DNA of 64,000 nt. It comes from Brachionus rotundiformis (Eukaryota; Rotifera; Eurotatoria; Ploima; Brachionidae). The notes under the pieces are model-generated. The model searched no databases. It saw nothing but the letters and a program-made list of their open reading frames with translations, and had not been told where the DNA came from. Of the stretch, positions 33,492-43,903 are shown piece by piece; within the stretch, counting starts at the first letter, position 1, and each line of letters begins with the position of its first letter. The translations under genes and the position numbers were made by a program. The stretch lies in NCBI GenBank assembly GCA_016802295.1, contig JAESIW010000137.1, forward strand, positions 6,646,944 to 6,710,943. Reading direction: 5' to 3'.

Positions 33492-34265
33492 ATGAGCGTT
33501 GAAGATAAAGGTGAAAAAAAGATAAAATTTTATCAGTTGTCGGAGGACTATTGGTCCAGACAGCCGGCCACTGTGAACGGTATGCTCGGAGGCTTTGATT
33601 ACGTATCCCAAGCGGACATTGACCAGTCGCAGAGCTTCCTGAACTCGCTTAAGAGCGTAGGTATTTATTCTTGGACAAAAAATGGTTTTTAAAAGTTTGC
33701 CAAACAGACCCACAAGCTCGGAGATACCAAGCTGGCTCTGGACTGTGGCGCCGGCATTGGCAGAATAACCAAAAATTTGCTGGTCAAAAATTTTGACAAT
33801 GTGGAAATGGTCGATGTCACAGAGGAGTTTATAGCCAAAGCCAAGGAGTACCTGGGCGCCGATTCGGCCAAAGTGGCTCAGTTCCATGTGAGCTCTCTGC
33901 AAAATTTTCATCCACAAGTGAACAGATATGACTGCATTTGGATACAATGGGTTCTTGGTAAATAATTTTTATTCTGGTTAATATGGAAGTGGTAGTTTAT
34001 GAATTAAGGCTATTTGACTGATGCTGACTTGGTTGAGTTTTTGAAAAGGTGCAAATTGGCGCTAAAGCAAAATGGTGTTTGTGTAATAAAGGAGAATTTG
34101 AGCAAAGATGAGCGTGAATTTGACGAAGAGGACAGTTCGTACACAAGGACAAAGAGCGAGTACTTGAACATAATTCACAAGGCCGGATGGCGTTTGGTCA
34201 AAGATGAAAAACAGAGAAATTTTCCAAAAGAGCTGTATGAAGTGCGCATGTTCGCTCTACAATAA
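33492..34265 (+). CDS. NTMT1: NTMT1, protein N-terminal alpha-amino methyltransferase
   Basis: Three exons fit: 33492-33656, 33696-33957 and 34009-34265 (227 residues, phases matched, introns 39 and 51 bp). Diagnostic blocks are YWSRQPATVNGMLGGF, the AdoMet motif LALDCGAGIGRITKNLL, EMVDVTEEFIAKAKEYLG, YDCIWIQWVLGYLTD and VIKENLSKDE. The enzyme methylates the alpha-amino group of proteins that begin Xaa-Pro-Lys after Met removal, such as RCC1 in vertebrates. Full-length for the family. The stop codon TAA (34263-34265) lies inside an AATAAA at 34261-34266, so the 3' UTR must be very short. It shares a 112-bp divergent promoter region with BORCS8. Confidence 0.95.
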
Positions 34266-34645
34266 AGTTTAAAAAAAATTTGGACAATTTTTTAATTTAG
34301 TTGATTAAATTAGGTGGAAGTTTTCCAATCTTTGGACTAAAACTTGTTTTTAATTGAAAAAGTTTTTTGTTAAGAAAAGATAAAAAGAAATTTATACGAA
34401 TGGATATAAGAAACAATGTACAATTTATTGAACAATATAGATATATTTTCTATACTTTTTAGATACCTGTTTAAGCATTAATTTAAAAGAACTATCAAGA
34501 AAATTATAATTTGGAACTAAAATAAATGAATATTATTAAAATTAAATAAACATAAACTTTCTAAAGAGATAAAAAAAAATTTTTTGTAAAATGAAAAGAA
34601 AAAAATTTAATGGTCTTGTGATTCCGAGCCAGATTGGCAAAGCAT

Positions 34646-34652
34646 TATAAAT
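34646..34652 (+). promoter_or_regulatory. TATA box candidate of the Cys/Pro-rich gene
   Basis: TATAAAT lies 86 bp before the ATG at 34738. It is conserved in the 5' flank of all three gene copies, but so is the whole flank, so conservation alone does not prove function. Confidence 0.4.
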
Positions 34653-34737
34653 GAAAGTGAAAATTGAGCACATAGAATCAAATTCAATTTACCAATTAAT
34701 AATCTCTTGTCCAAATTAGGAATAACAATTAACCAAA

Positions 34738-35184
34738 ATGTGCTCTCCATGTGGTTCATCATTCGGCGCTTCATTCGCTGCTCCAATCCTTCCATCATTT
34801 AATATTCCAGCTCCACTTCCAACTCCAATGCCATTGCCTTTATCATTGCCACAAATTTCAAGCTGTGGTTCTCCATGCTCTGCTCCAGCTCCACTCCCAA
34901 TGCCATTGCCATTGCCACAAATCTCTAGCTGTGGTTCTCCATGCTCTGCTCCAGCCCCACTCCCAATGCCACTACCACTTCCAGAACCATTGCCATTGCC
35001 ACCAATTTCAAGCTGTGGCTCTCCATGCTCTGCTCCAGCTCCACTCCCAATGCCATTGCCATTGCCACAAATTTCTAGCTGTGGCTCTCCATGCTCTGCT
35101 CCAGCTCCACTCCCAATGCCATTGCCTTTACCATTGCCACAAATCTCTAGCTGTGGATCTTCGTGTGGAGGCTCATTCTTCTAA
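34738..35184 (+). CDS. Cys/Pro-rich repeat protein, long copy (four units), left arm
   Basis: 148 residues in one exon. Layout: MCSPCGSSFGASFAAP head, a Pro/Leu stretch, four tandem units of SSCGSPCSAPAPLPMPLP plus variable LP/QI, then SSCGSSCGGSFF. The third unit is extended with PEPLPLPP. At DNA level the units are about 66 bp. There is no signal peptide, no membrane segment and no family I recognise; the reading in the +2 frame is open too but looks like a low-complexity shadow. Regular CxxxC-type cysteine pairs separated by stiff Pro-Leu rods suggest a crosslinked structural material, by analogy to cuticle or sperm proteins only. An identical copy sits on the right arm. Confidence 0.75.
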   Translation: MCSPCGSSFGASFAAPILPSFNIPAPLPTPMPLPLSLPQISSCGSPCSAPAPLPMPLPLPQISSCGSPCSAPAPLPMPLPLPEPLPLPPISSCGSPCSAPAPLPMPLPLPQISSCGSPCSAPAPLPMPLPLPLPQISSCGSSCGGSFF

Positions 35185-35619
35185 ATCGACAAAAATTCGA
35201 TTTTTTTAATTATATTTAATTATATAAATTAATTTAGAATTTAGAAATATTTATTTGGAAAAAAAAAAGGATTTTTTTTGTTTTCTTATCTTTTTTTTGA
35301 AATAAAAATTAATTGACAATAAAAATTAATTTTATTTTATTTAATTTGAAAATAGAAAAGTCTAGTTATAAATAATTAATCAGAATTTTAAGTGATAAAA
35401 GGTTTTAATTTCTATTTATTTTGGTTTAAAAATAAAAAATAAACATTCATTTTTGTTTCTTTTTATTTAATAGTTTTTAAATGATAATTTAACAAAGGAA
35501 ATGATTAGATAACATATAAAAAAATCCATTTTTTCTTAATCAATAAATATTCTAATTAAATTTTGAATTTAAAGTAAAAATAAAAAAAAATTAAATTTTT
35601 AAAGAAAAATTAAAAAATG
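35185..35619. other. AT-rich spacer between convergent genes (left arm)
   Basis: This contains only the 3' ends of the Cys/Pro-rich and LIM genes. It is mirrored at 39826-40260. Confidence 0.5.
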
Positions 35620-36375
35620 TCATTTTCTAATTGTGTCAACTAAAATTTGTTTATCTGTCTTGATCGTCAATGGAAATGGACACTGATTTGGCGGTGCAAT
35701 TACTTTGTCCAGCGATTTCAAATCATTGAGCAGTGTGTCAATCGATTTGGTAGACTCTTTTTTGATCCTGTTGGTCTTGTTCAAATGCTTTATTATGTAA
35801 TTTGACAATGACTTTTTGGAACATTTGACAAATGAGGACAATGTGTCCAGCAAAATGTCAAACGCTTCCTCGGACACCACAGCTGATTCCACGTCTATTT
35901 TGTCCGAGATTATTTTTGTTGCCAAGAGCTCTTTTTGTCTCGAACTCAAACGATGGTTTATGCTCTTGATACACTTGACCCTAGTAATCGCATCACTCCG
36001 GACAAAACACTTTTTACAGCACAATTTTCTATCACTCTTCTCCATCACATACTCACTACTTGGTCCAACACTCTCGCCACACTGGCCACACTTGGCACAC
36101 TCCGTGTGAACCAGCAATCGCTCGCTCTCACCCTTCAGATTAAATATGGTGCTCTTCGAGTCAAAGTTCTTCAAACACAGCGCACACTCTAGTGTATGGA
36201 TAAAGTCATTGGTGCAGTACAATCTGCCATTTTGGTCAATTATTGGCAGATCATTCACAAACTTAGCTCCACAACACACACACTCAAAGCATTTGTGATG
36301 ATACAGCCTCTTTTCCAACTCGACATACACATCCATCAAACCATTTATCTCTTTGTCACACTGAGCGCACTCCAT
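35620..36375 (-). CDS. two-LIM-domain protein, left-arm copy
   Basis: Single exon, 251 residues from the ATG at 36375 (MECAQCDKEI). Two LIM zinc-finger modules: first CAQC..H-H-K-CFECVCC..YCTNDF, second CALC..HTECAKCGQC..LCCKKCF. Their spacing fits LIM domains of the LMO/LHX type. The remaining about 120 residues (RQKELLATKII, then a Ser/Lys-rich helix and a Pro-containing end) form no homeodomain that I can recognise. LIM modules bind proteins rather than DNA, so an adaptor or a decayed LIM-homeodomain relative is possible. Residue-identical to the copy at 39070-39825. Upstream the promoter is also duplicated, so both may be active. Confidence 0.8.
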   Translation of the reverse strand: MECAQCDKEINGLMDVYVELEKRLYHHKCFECVCCGAKFVNDLPIIDQNGRLYCTNDFIHTLECALCLKNFDSKSTIFNLKGESERLLVHTECAKCGQCGESVGPSSEYVMEKSDRKLCCKKCFVRSDAITRVKCIKSINHRLSSRQKELLATKIISDKIDVESAVVSEEAFDILLDTLSSFVKCSKKSLSNYIIKHLNKTNRIKKESTKSIDTLLNDLKSLDKVIAPPNQCPFPLTIKTDKQILVDTIRK

Positions 36376-36959
36376 CTTTGCCAAATTTACCCTTGCCTTT
36401 ACTTTTTTTATTTATTAATTCAAACTTTCTCTTATTCAATAAATTAAATTTTTTATTATTTTTGTCTATTGATTCTTTACAATCAATTTAGTCACACTAC
36501 TTAAATACCATCTATCAATTGTCAAATGGCAACCAATTGGATTCAGAAATTAATTTTACTTTCATACTTAATTATTACCTGTGAGATATTTTTCCTGACA
36601 CTTTTTATTATGCGGAAATAGTTTTTTTTCATGTAAATTTATCTAATTTTCAAGTCTGTATGAATAATCGGCTTCTGAGATAAGATATTTTACAGACAAT
36701 TCGACTAGTACAATTTCCTAATTTGATTATATTGATCTGATTAGATTCAATCAATCTTTAATTATATCAAATTATAGACTGATATATTTTCTTTTGATAT
36801 AATTATATTTTGATTTAAGATTTTTTATCTAAGCAATGAAAAAATAATTGTACATTTTAATTTTTATCAGTGTTATCAATTAAGAATGGGGATTTCAATT
36901 CAGGTGTCAGTAAAGTAAATTATTGCAAGAGATGAGTTTTGTGATCAAAGCCACCATAA

Positions 36960-37320
36960 TTTTATTTCACAATTTTATATCTAATTTGACCAAAAGCTCG
37001 CTCATACGATCAAATCAGGCACTCAGAACATAAGAGCCGAAATGCAAAAAATGCAAAATCGAGTGTTGCGAATCATAAAGTATTTTCCACTAAAGACAAG
37101 TATAAAAACAATCCACAAAGAGCTAAGAATCGACTTGATCGATGACAGAGCAAACAAGCTTTTTTCTAAATTTATCAGCACAAGGCAAAGCCATGAAATA
37201 ATAGCTCAGGAGATCCAGGACTTTCTGCTTCAAAACACCTCCAGAAACAATCTAAAGTACAAAACACCCTTTGATTCAATCATTAACACAAATTTTTAGC
37301 AAAAATTTAATTTAACAATT
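36960..37320 (+). mobile_element. LINE 3' fragment in the palindrome spacer
   Basis: An 85-codon frame starting at 37042 reads MQKMQNRVLRIIKYFPLKTS, IKTIHKELRIDLIDDRANKL and ends in TPFDSIINTNF. The Q-x-R-x-L-R-I-I motif with a following short helix is the C-terminal tail typical of Jockey/CR1-type polymerases. The upstream polymerase is missing. Confidence 0.65.
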
Positions 37321-38059
37321 TATATTTAATTGAGACATTAACACTATACACATATAATTAATACATATCTTAATCATATTGCAACCATGCGGACTGAAAA
37401 GAAGGCTCTGCCATTCGGAACTGCCCTGGAAAAAACTTTTCCTAAATTATTTTTTTAATAAATAATAAATTGGCCAAAAGCTCAAAATTTTCATTAATTG
37501 TATTAAAATTATCGTGTGGTGTTTACTCTGCAGAGTAATTGCACAGTCCTAAAGAATACTTTTGGATGGTTTGAAGTCTTATTTTATTGCATTAAGCAAA
37601 TCTTCTTAAAATGAAGCTTTTTTGAATTGAATTGGAGCTCACAACCTCTATGATTATTGAATTTGCTGAAACTTATATAATAAAACAACTATTTTGATAA
37701 TTGTGAATGCTCATTTATGCTGCTTGTTGATCATTCTGTGACGCTGTGACCATATAAACTGTTGGTCCCCTTACACTAGATCTTGTTTTTCTTTTTTTTA
37801 GGAGAAACGAATAATATTGTGGTAAATTTTTTAATAGGTTATTTGTCAATCAGTATTAGGAGTTATTTTTCTTAATTTTGCTTTCAATAACACTAAATAA
37901 CAAAGAGTGATTTTTTATTGGCTTCAAGTGGAGCATTTAATCATTTCTTTCGATTCCCACACAATCCTTTTTCGTCAGCGCTCCTTCACCCCATTCTTCA
38001 TTGCAACAATCTCTTTCTGTCAATCTTTTGATTAACATGCTAAGGAAGTATCATAAGTA

Positions 38060-38425
38060 AAGAAATGGGAACTCATACAGACATTAAGAATAGACTTGCA
38101 AGAGCAAAAGGAGTATTTGCTAGACTGCTAAACCAGACTGGAAATCAAACTACTACAGCAAGAAAGCAAAAATTAATGTAGTGAGAGCAACAGTGATGTA
38201 TGGAAATGAATGCTGGGGAGTGTCTGGGTTGGATAGAAAAATGTTGCTATAAGACATTGTCAAACGATGAACTATGTAGAAGAACCAAGTCAGTAATGAA
38301 AGACTACAGTGACTTGAACATGTACTTAGAATGAAAAGAGTACGAAAACCAAAAAGAGCTCTTCAATGGACACTTCGATGGCGAAGAAAGGTAGGAAGAC
38401 AGCAATTGGTGAAGCAGAATCATGA
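38060..38425 (+). mobile_element. LINE fragment, family B (craft-type polymerase tail)
   Basis: The plus strand reads HTDIKNRLARAKGVFARLLN, then VVRATVMYGNECWGVSGLD and LEHVLRMKRVRKPKRALQW, with stops between. These match the thumb and tail of RTE/craft-type LINE polymerases (I-x-x-R-I-x-x-A-R, L-Y-G-x-E-x-W, L-G-H-V-x-R). A short second copy of the LEHVLRMKR part is at about 43230-43290. Confidence 0.7.
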
Positions 38426-39069
38426 ATTATTAAATCAAGGACCAAATCAATCATTAATTTCTTAATCAATTACATACCAATTATATTAATTGAATGATTG
38501 ATAAAAATAAAAATAAATTAAGCAAAAAAAATGTTTAAAGATTAGGAGCTGTTATTGGGAAAAAGTGGAATGAAGCCATGAATTTTTATTAAGACAATTT
38601 TTATTTTAATAAATTTAAACAAATATATTATATTTTAGAATAATAAAAAGGTCGCTCATGATATATAAAATAATGAATACTAACATAAAAATATTTAATA
38701 AATAACCAAATATAATAAAAAAAAACTTGGATTTCCTCCAATTATATCCTTTTTATTTTGGAAAAAAAATTAGATATGCAATAAAAAGTAAAAAATGTTT
38801 GATAAAAAAGATAATTTGAATAAAACTGACTCTTAATTACAAACTTGACAAATTTGGTAACAAAAAATAATAATTAAGTATGAAAGTAAAATTAATTTCT
38901 GAATCCAATTGGTTGCCATTTGACAATTGATAGATGGTATTTAAGTAGTGTGACTAAATTGATTGTAAAGAATCAATAGACAAAAATAATAAAAAATTTA
39001 ATTTATTGAATAAGAGAAAGTTTGAATTAATAAATAAAAAAAGTAAAGGCAAGGGTAAATTTGGCAAAG

Positions 39070-39825
39070 ATGGAGTGCGCTCAGTGTGACAAAGAGATAA
39101 ATGGTTTGATGGATGTGTATGTCGAGTTGGAAAAGAGGCTGTATCATCACAAATGCTTTGAGTGTGTGTGTTGTGGAGCTAAGTTTGTGAATGATCTGCC
39201 AATAATTGACCAAAATGGCAGATTGTACTGCACCAATGACTTTATCCATACACTAGAGTGTGCGCTGTGTTTGAAGAACTTTGACTCGAAGAGCACCATA
39301 TTTAATCTGAAGGGTGAGAGCGAGCGATTGCTGGTTCACACGGAGTGTGCCAAGTGTGGCCAGTGTGGCGAGAGTGTTGGACCAAGTAGTGAGTATGTGA
39401 TGGAGAAGAGTGATAGAAAATTGTGCTGTAAAAAGTGTTTTGTCCGGAGTGATGCGATTACTAGGGTCAAGTGTATCAAGAGCATAAACCATCGTTTGAG
39501 TTCGAGACAAAAAGAGCTCTTGGCAACAAAAATAATCTCGGACAAAATAGACGTGGAATCAGCTGTGGTGTCCGAGGAAGCGTTTGACATTTTGCTGGAC
39601 ACATTGTCCTCATTTGTCAAATGTTCCAAAAAGTCATTGTCAAATTACATAATAAAGCATTTGAACAAGACCAACAGGATCAAAAAAGAGTCTACCAAAT
39701 CGATTGACACACTGCTCAATGATTTGAAATCGCTGGACAAAGTAATTGCACCGCCAAATCAGTGTCCATTTCCATTGACGATCAAGACAGATAAACAAAT
39801 TTTAGTTGACACAATTAGAAAATGA
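39070..39825 (+). CDS. two-LIM-domain protein, right-arm copy
   Basis: Identical at residue level to the left-arm gene (251 residues, ATG at 39070, MECAQCDKEI). Two LIM modules occupy about residues 1-130; the C-terminus is helical and of unknown fold. The duplicated region includes about 190 bp upstream of the ATG, which may or may not contain the whole promoter. With no differences seen between copies, the duplication is very recent, the arms are kept alike by gene conversion, or the assembly has joined two alleles. Confidence 0.8.
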   Translation: MECAQCDKEINGLMDVYVELEKRLYHHKCFECVCCGAKFVNDLPIIDQNGRLYCTNDFIHTLECALCLKNFDSKSTIFNLKGESERLLVHTECAKCGQCGESVGPSSEYVMEKSDRKLCCKKCFVRSDAITRVKCIKSINHRLSSRQKELLATKIISDKIDVESAVVSEEAFDILLDTLSSFVKCSKKSLSNYIIKHLNKTNRIKKESTKSIDTLLNDLKSLDKVIAPPNQCPFPLTIKTDKQILVDTIRK

Positions 39826-40260
39826 CATTTTTTAATTTTTCTTTAAAAATTTAATTTTTTTTTATTTTTACTTTAAATTCAAAATTTAATTAGAATATTT
39901 ATTGATTAAGAAAAAATGGATTTTTTTATATGTTATCTAATCATTTCCTTTGTTAAATTATCATTTAAAAACTATTAAATAAAAAGAAACAAAAATGAAT
40001 GTTTATTTTTTATTTTTAAACCAAAATAAATAGAAATTAAAACCTTTTATCACTTAAAATTCTGATTAATTATTTATAACTAGACTTTTCTATTTTCAAA
40101 TTAAATAAAATAAAATTAATTTTTATTGTCAATTAATTTTTATTTCAAAAAAAAGATAAGAAAACAAAAAAAATCCTTTTTTTTTTCCAAATAAATATTT
40201 CTAAATTCTAAATTAATTTATATAATTAAATATAATTAAAAAAATCGAATTTTTGTCGAT

Positions 40261-40707
40261 TTAGAAGAATGAGCCTCCACACGAAGATCCACAGCTAGAG
40301 ATTTGTGGCAATGGTAAAGGCAATGGCATTGGGAGTGGAGCTGGAGCAGAGCATGGAGAGCCACAGCTAGAAATTTGTGGCAATGGCAATGGCATTGGGA
40401 GTGGAGCTGGAGCAGAGCATGGAGAGCCACAGCTTGAAATTGGTGGCAATGGCAATGGTTCTGGAAGTGGTAGTGGCATTGGGAGTGGGGCTGGAGCAGA
40501 GCATGGAGAACCACAGCTAGAGATTTGTGGCAATGGCAATGGCATTGGGAGTGGAGCTGGAGCAGAGCATGGAGAACCACAGCTTGAAATTTGTGGCAAT
40601 GATAAAGGCAATGGCATTGGAGTTGGAAGTGGAGCTGGAATATTAAATGATGGAAGGATTGGAGCAGCGAATGAAGCGCCGAATGATGAACCACATGGAG
40701 AGCACAT
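40261..40707 (-). CDS. Cys/Pro-rich repeat protein, long copy, right arm
   Basis: Residue-identical to the left-arm copy at 34738-35184: 148 residues, four repeat units, head MCSPCGSSFGASF, tail SSCGSSCGGSFF. The 5' flank to about 40850 matches the other two copies, including the TATAAAT complement. Its orientation puts its upstream region 240 bp from the stomatin 3' end. Confidence 0.75.
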   Translation of the reverse strand: MCSPCGSSFGASFAAPILPSFNIPAPLPTPMPLPLSLPQISSCGSPCSAPAPLPMPLPLPQISSCGSPCSAPAPLPMPLPLPEPLPLPPISSCGSPCSAPAPLPMPLPLPQISSCGSPCSAPAPLPMPLPLPLPQISSCGSSCGGSFF

Positions 40708-41148
40708 TTTGGTTAATTGTTATTCCTAATTTGGACAAGAGATTATTAATTGGTAAATTGAATTTGATTCTATGTGCTCAATTTTCACTTTCATTTATAA
40801 TGCTTTGCCAATCTGGCTCGGAATCACAAGACCATTAAATTTTTTTCTTTTCATTTTACAAAAAATTTTTTTTTATCTCTTTAGAAAGTTTATGTTTATT
40901 TAATTTTAATGAATAGATAAAATAAAGTTTATTTTATTCATTTTGTTTTATTCTCAATAATTAAAAGATATTTAAAAAATTTATTTAAAAAAATCGTTTA
41001 TAATTTGGTACTCTTTAAAAGTAAAAAATCAATTATAACTTAATAAATTGTCTTATTGTCTCATTTATTTCTCATTATTTAAATCAAATAAACGTCATTA
41101 TTTAACTGCTCAATACCCCATCCCAAGGTGAATGACCACCAATTTTAT

Positions 41149-43903
41149 TTAGAAATTTTTTTTCATCTTTTTATCCTCATTGTGACCAAACTTTGGCAAA
41201 TTGATCGAATTTAGACCAGCATACATACTTTCAATTTCATTTATGCTCTGTTGGGTTTCATCATTCGATTTTAAAAGTCCCAACGAACTGGTCATATCAA
41301 TTGGTATTGGAAAAACAATTGTGGAGTCTGTTTCGGCCGAAATCATGTTCAGTGTCTGCAGGTATCTGAGCTGGACAGCGGATGGGGTTTCGGCGAGTGT
41401 TTGTGCAGCTTCTTTGAGACATCGCGAGGCCTTCTCCTCGCCCTGGGCCGCTATCAGCTTAGACCTGGCCTCTCGGGTGGCCTCGGCCTCGGCGGCCATC
41501 ACCCTTTGCATTTGTAGCGGCAAGCTCACGTCCTTGCTACAATTAAAAATTAGCTTGTTTTTTTAAGACAAATTATTTGCCTACACTTCAACTCTTTCGA
41601 CAGACACTCCCCATTTGTGTGTAACCTCGTCTAAGAGTTCTTGCATAAGGTTGGCGATCACTTCGCGCTGAGACAAAATCTCGTGCAGGGTCTTTGTGCC
41701 GAATATGTTTCGAATGGTGGTGGAGGCGAGGACCCGGGTCGAGAATTGGGCGTTCTCGACCTGAACCACCGAGGACGTTGGGTCAATCACTTTTGTGTAC
41801 ACCACTGCGTCCACACTCACAGTTACCGAGTCTTTGGTCAGCACTTCTTGAGGTGGCACATTAAATGTCTGTGTCCTCATGTCTGTTTTGATTATTGAAT
41901 CTATACAAGGCAGTCTATAATTTTAAACTTAAGCCTCTTCATAAAGCTTAACAAAAAGTCATTCCAAAGCAACAAATATCTTTAATTAATTAGTCTTAAT
42001 ATGATTGCTGATAGGGACATGTCTCTATCAGTTAAAAGAGTAGGATGCCAAGACAACTCAATTTTATTTAACACTGTGTAAAGTAGAAATTGGCTTATTT
42101 TTTTTTTTTTAAATGTAATTTGGGAGAGACTCCCAGGCAGTTTGGAATGGAACTTAGTCCTCCCTTTCAGCCTCTTGCTTGAAAAAAACATGAAAAAAAG
42201 TTTGAATTTAAAATCAGAATAAAATAAAAATAAAAGTGTTTTGTTAGCTTGAAATTAAAAGTTGAAAGATATTGTTAAGTGAAGAAATTGGCTTATTGTT
42301 TTTGTTATATTTTTTTTATTTGCTGCGATATAAATGGTCATTTATTAATAGAGTTATTATGTATTTCTTTAAATAGAATTAACCACAAAGTTACACTCAA
42401 AGGATCTTGCCTCCAATGTGACCAAGCTAGTCAAATTAATCAAATAAATCTTTGTTGTACATGCCAAGAACATAGCTGAATTTGCTTAACAATGAAAAAC
42501 ATTCAATTCTGGTTATAAGCCACTCAAATCAGGGAAATCAGTTTTACTGGCTTAATGCCAATCCTTTTTTGTTTGTTTCTCCTAGCTATGCAAGTGCTAA
42601 GAACCTGTGTGAGAAACAAACCGTTAGATATTCTCATCCTAAACAGTTCGTTACAAGCCACTCTCTTTTCAAAAGCATGTGCGAACTTTTACTAGGCTTG
42701 GGACTAAATGAAATCTTGACTTATTGTCAATAGCAGTGTTTGTGTATATGATTTTAATTCCTGGTCATAAAGTCATGCAGTAGTTAAAAGCAAAGAACAA
42801 AGATGCTAAAAGACCTTTTTCTCGGAATCAGTCGTACAGCTTAAGAAAATGTGAAAAGTAGCATGCAACGATTTCATTTCTTAACAAATCGAGTAGTTAA
42901 TGTTTGGAATAGTACATCACCAATTCCGAATCAATCATTAATTTCAAAATTAACCTGGTCAAATGATTCAAGAAGCAGTCTAATTTATTGCCATTGCTTA
43001 GAAGAAGCTCTACTAATAAGGTCGCAGTATTATTTATTACTATTACTTGATCAGAGAGCCAAAGAGTCAGTACAAGATGGTGAACTTCAGATTGATCTTA
43101 ATTGAGCTTAATTTTATTACAATTTCTATTTAAATAAAATTTGTTAATAATGAAAGCTTTTTTTTAACTTCCTAATATAATTAGTCTAAGCTGAGACATC
43201 ACGTTAGAGTCAATGATTCAGTGTATCAGGAACAAAAGACTGTAATGGCTTGAACATGTACTTAGAATGAAAAGAATACGAAAACCAAACAGATCTCTAT
43301 AATCGGTAAAAGTAATGACCAGATAATCTCTTTGGTCGATTACCATTAAAAGATTCAAAGATTTACCACAAAGGGTGCATTGATCAAAAGAATAGACACG
43401 ACTAAAATTTGCCTCCATTGATGCGTTAACAAAAAACACGATCAATGTGTATAAAAATCAAAACTAATTAAAACTAATATCTATATGTTGCTTTGAAGTT
43501 AACCAATCATCAGCCTAATTAATTTTATTTTTATTTTTAAATTATTTACACAAATACTAGTCCAGGTCCTTGGCTTTTGCCGCTCAGTATTCGGCCAAGT
43601 CGAAACACAATCTTATAAATAAAAATTTTAAAATTAATTTATCTATTTATTTAGTCAATTATATTACAGCTCTTTCGTATTCTTGTACCACCTTATAAAC
43701 AAATATTAAACAAGACAAAAATGAGCTGACTAATTTACCTTGAGTGCGCAGAATATACTCAATGGAAATGTGCATACGAACAGGACATAGGACACGAGCA
43801 CTATCAGGTGCTCGAAAAGACCAAAATCTCTCTGGTCTAATTTGGCGTCTTGATTTTTGCTCGATGCGGACATCGCTCTTGAATGCTGAGCCTCGTCGTA
43901 CAT
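41149..43903 (-). CDS. stomatin (band 7/SPFH membrane protein)
   Basis: Five exons fit: 43903-43739, 43691-43668, 43611-43550, 41914-41585 and 41536-41149 (322 residues, phases matched). Exon 2 has only 24 bases (VVQEYERA). A cytosolic head is followed by the hydrophobic hairpin LIVLVSYVLFVCTFPLSIFC with the conserved Pro. Then come EYERAIVFRLGRILSG, GPGLVFVLPCIDS, MRTQTFNVPPQEVLTKDSVT, TIRNIFGTKTLHEIL, VERVEVKDVSLPLQMQR and LQTLNMISAETDSTIVFP, an almost unbroken match to stomatins (STOM, MEC-2). These oligomerise on the inner side of membranes and regulate ion channels. I chose the ATG at 43903 (MYDEAQHSRAM). The 1.6-kb third intron holds LINE fragments. Confidence 0.93.
42490..43295 (+). 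mobile_element. LINE fragments inside the stomatin intron
   Basis: 42780-43010 reads KNKDAKRPFSRNQSY, SSMQRFHFLTNRVVNVWNS and PNQSLISKLTW, a CR1/Jockey-type tail (F-x-N-R-V-V-x-x-W-N). A related copy lies inverted at 48420-48560. The piece CTATGCAAGTGCTAAGAACC (42585 on) is a roughly 110-bp repeat also at 45265 and inverted at 48660-48780. At 43230-43290 there is a short family B piece. Confidence 0.65.

Larger units (their letters stand above)
34537..36577. repeat. left arm of a gene-bearing inverted duplication (palindrome)
   Basis: About 2.04 kb that recurs in inverted orientation at 38868-40912. Outer limit: ATTAAAATTAAATAAAC at 34537. Inner limit: CATACTTAATTATTA at 36577. Wherever I compared the arms they are virtually identical, including non-coding DNA, and both encoded proteins are residue-identical. 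The arm carries the 148-residue Cys/Pro-rich gene and the two-LIM gene, convergently transcribed. Confidence 0.9.
36578..38867. other. palindrome spacer with LINE debris
   Basis: 2.3 kb between the inverted arms. Apart from two LINE fragments listed separately (36960-37320 and 38060-38425), I see no gene. Confidence 0.6.
38868..40912. repeat. right arm of the inverted duplication
   Basis: Reverse complement of 34537-36577. The arm ends abruptly against unrelated AT-rich DNA at both sides, and I see no terminal repeats or target duplication of a transposon. Confidence 0.9.

Noticed and set aside
34751..35209. Second long frame (His/Leu/Gln-rich) overlapping the Cys/Pro-rich gene
   Set aside because: The short repeat unit is open in more than one frame; the Cys/Pro frame has the balanced head, repeat and tail structure and a plausible ATG context.
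35620..36375. Reading the LIM protein's C-terminus as a homeodomain
   Set aside because: The W-F-x-N-R recognition helix is absent and the spacing does not fit, so I left it as LIM-only.
36578..38867. A gene in the palindrome spacer
   Set aside because: The only protein-like frames are LINE tails with stops; nothing suggests a host gene.
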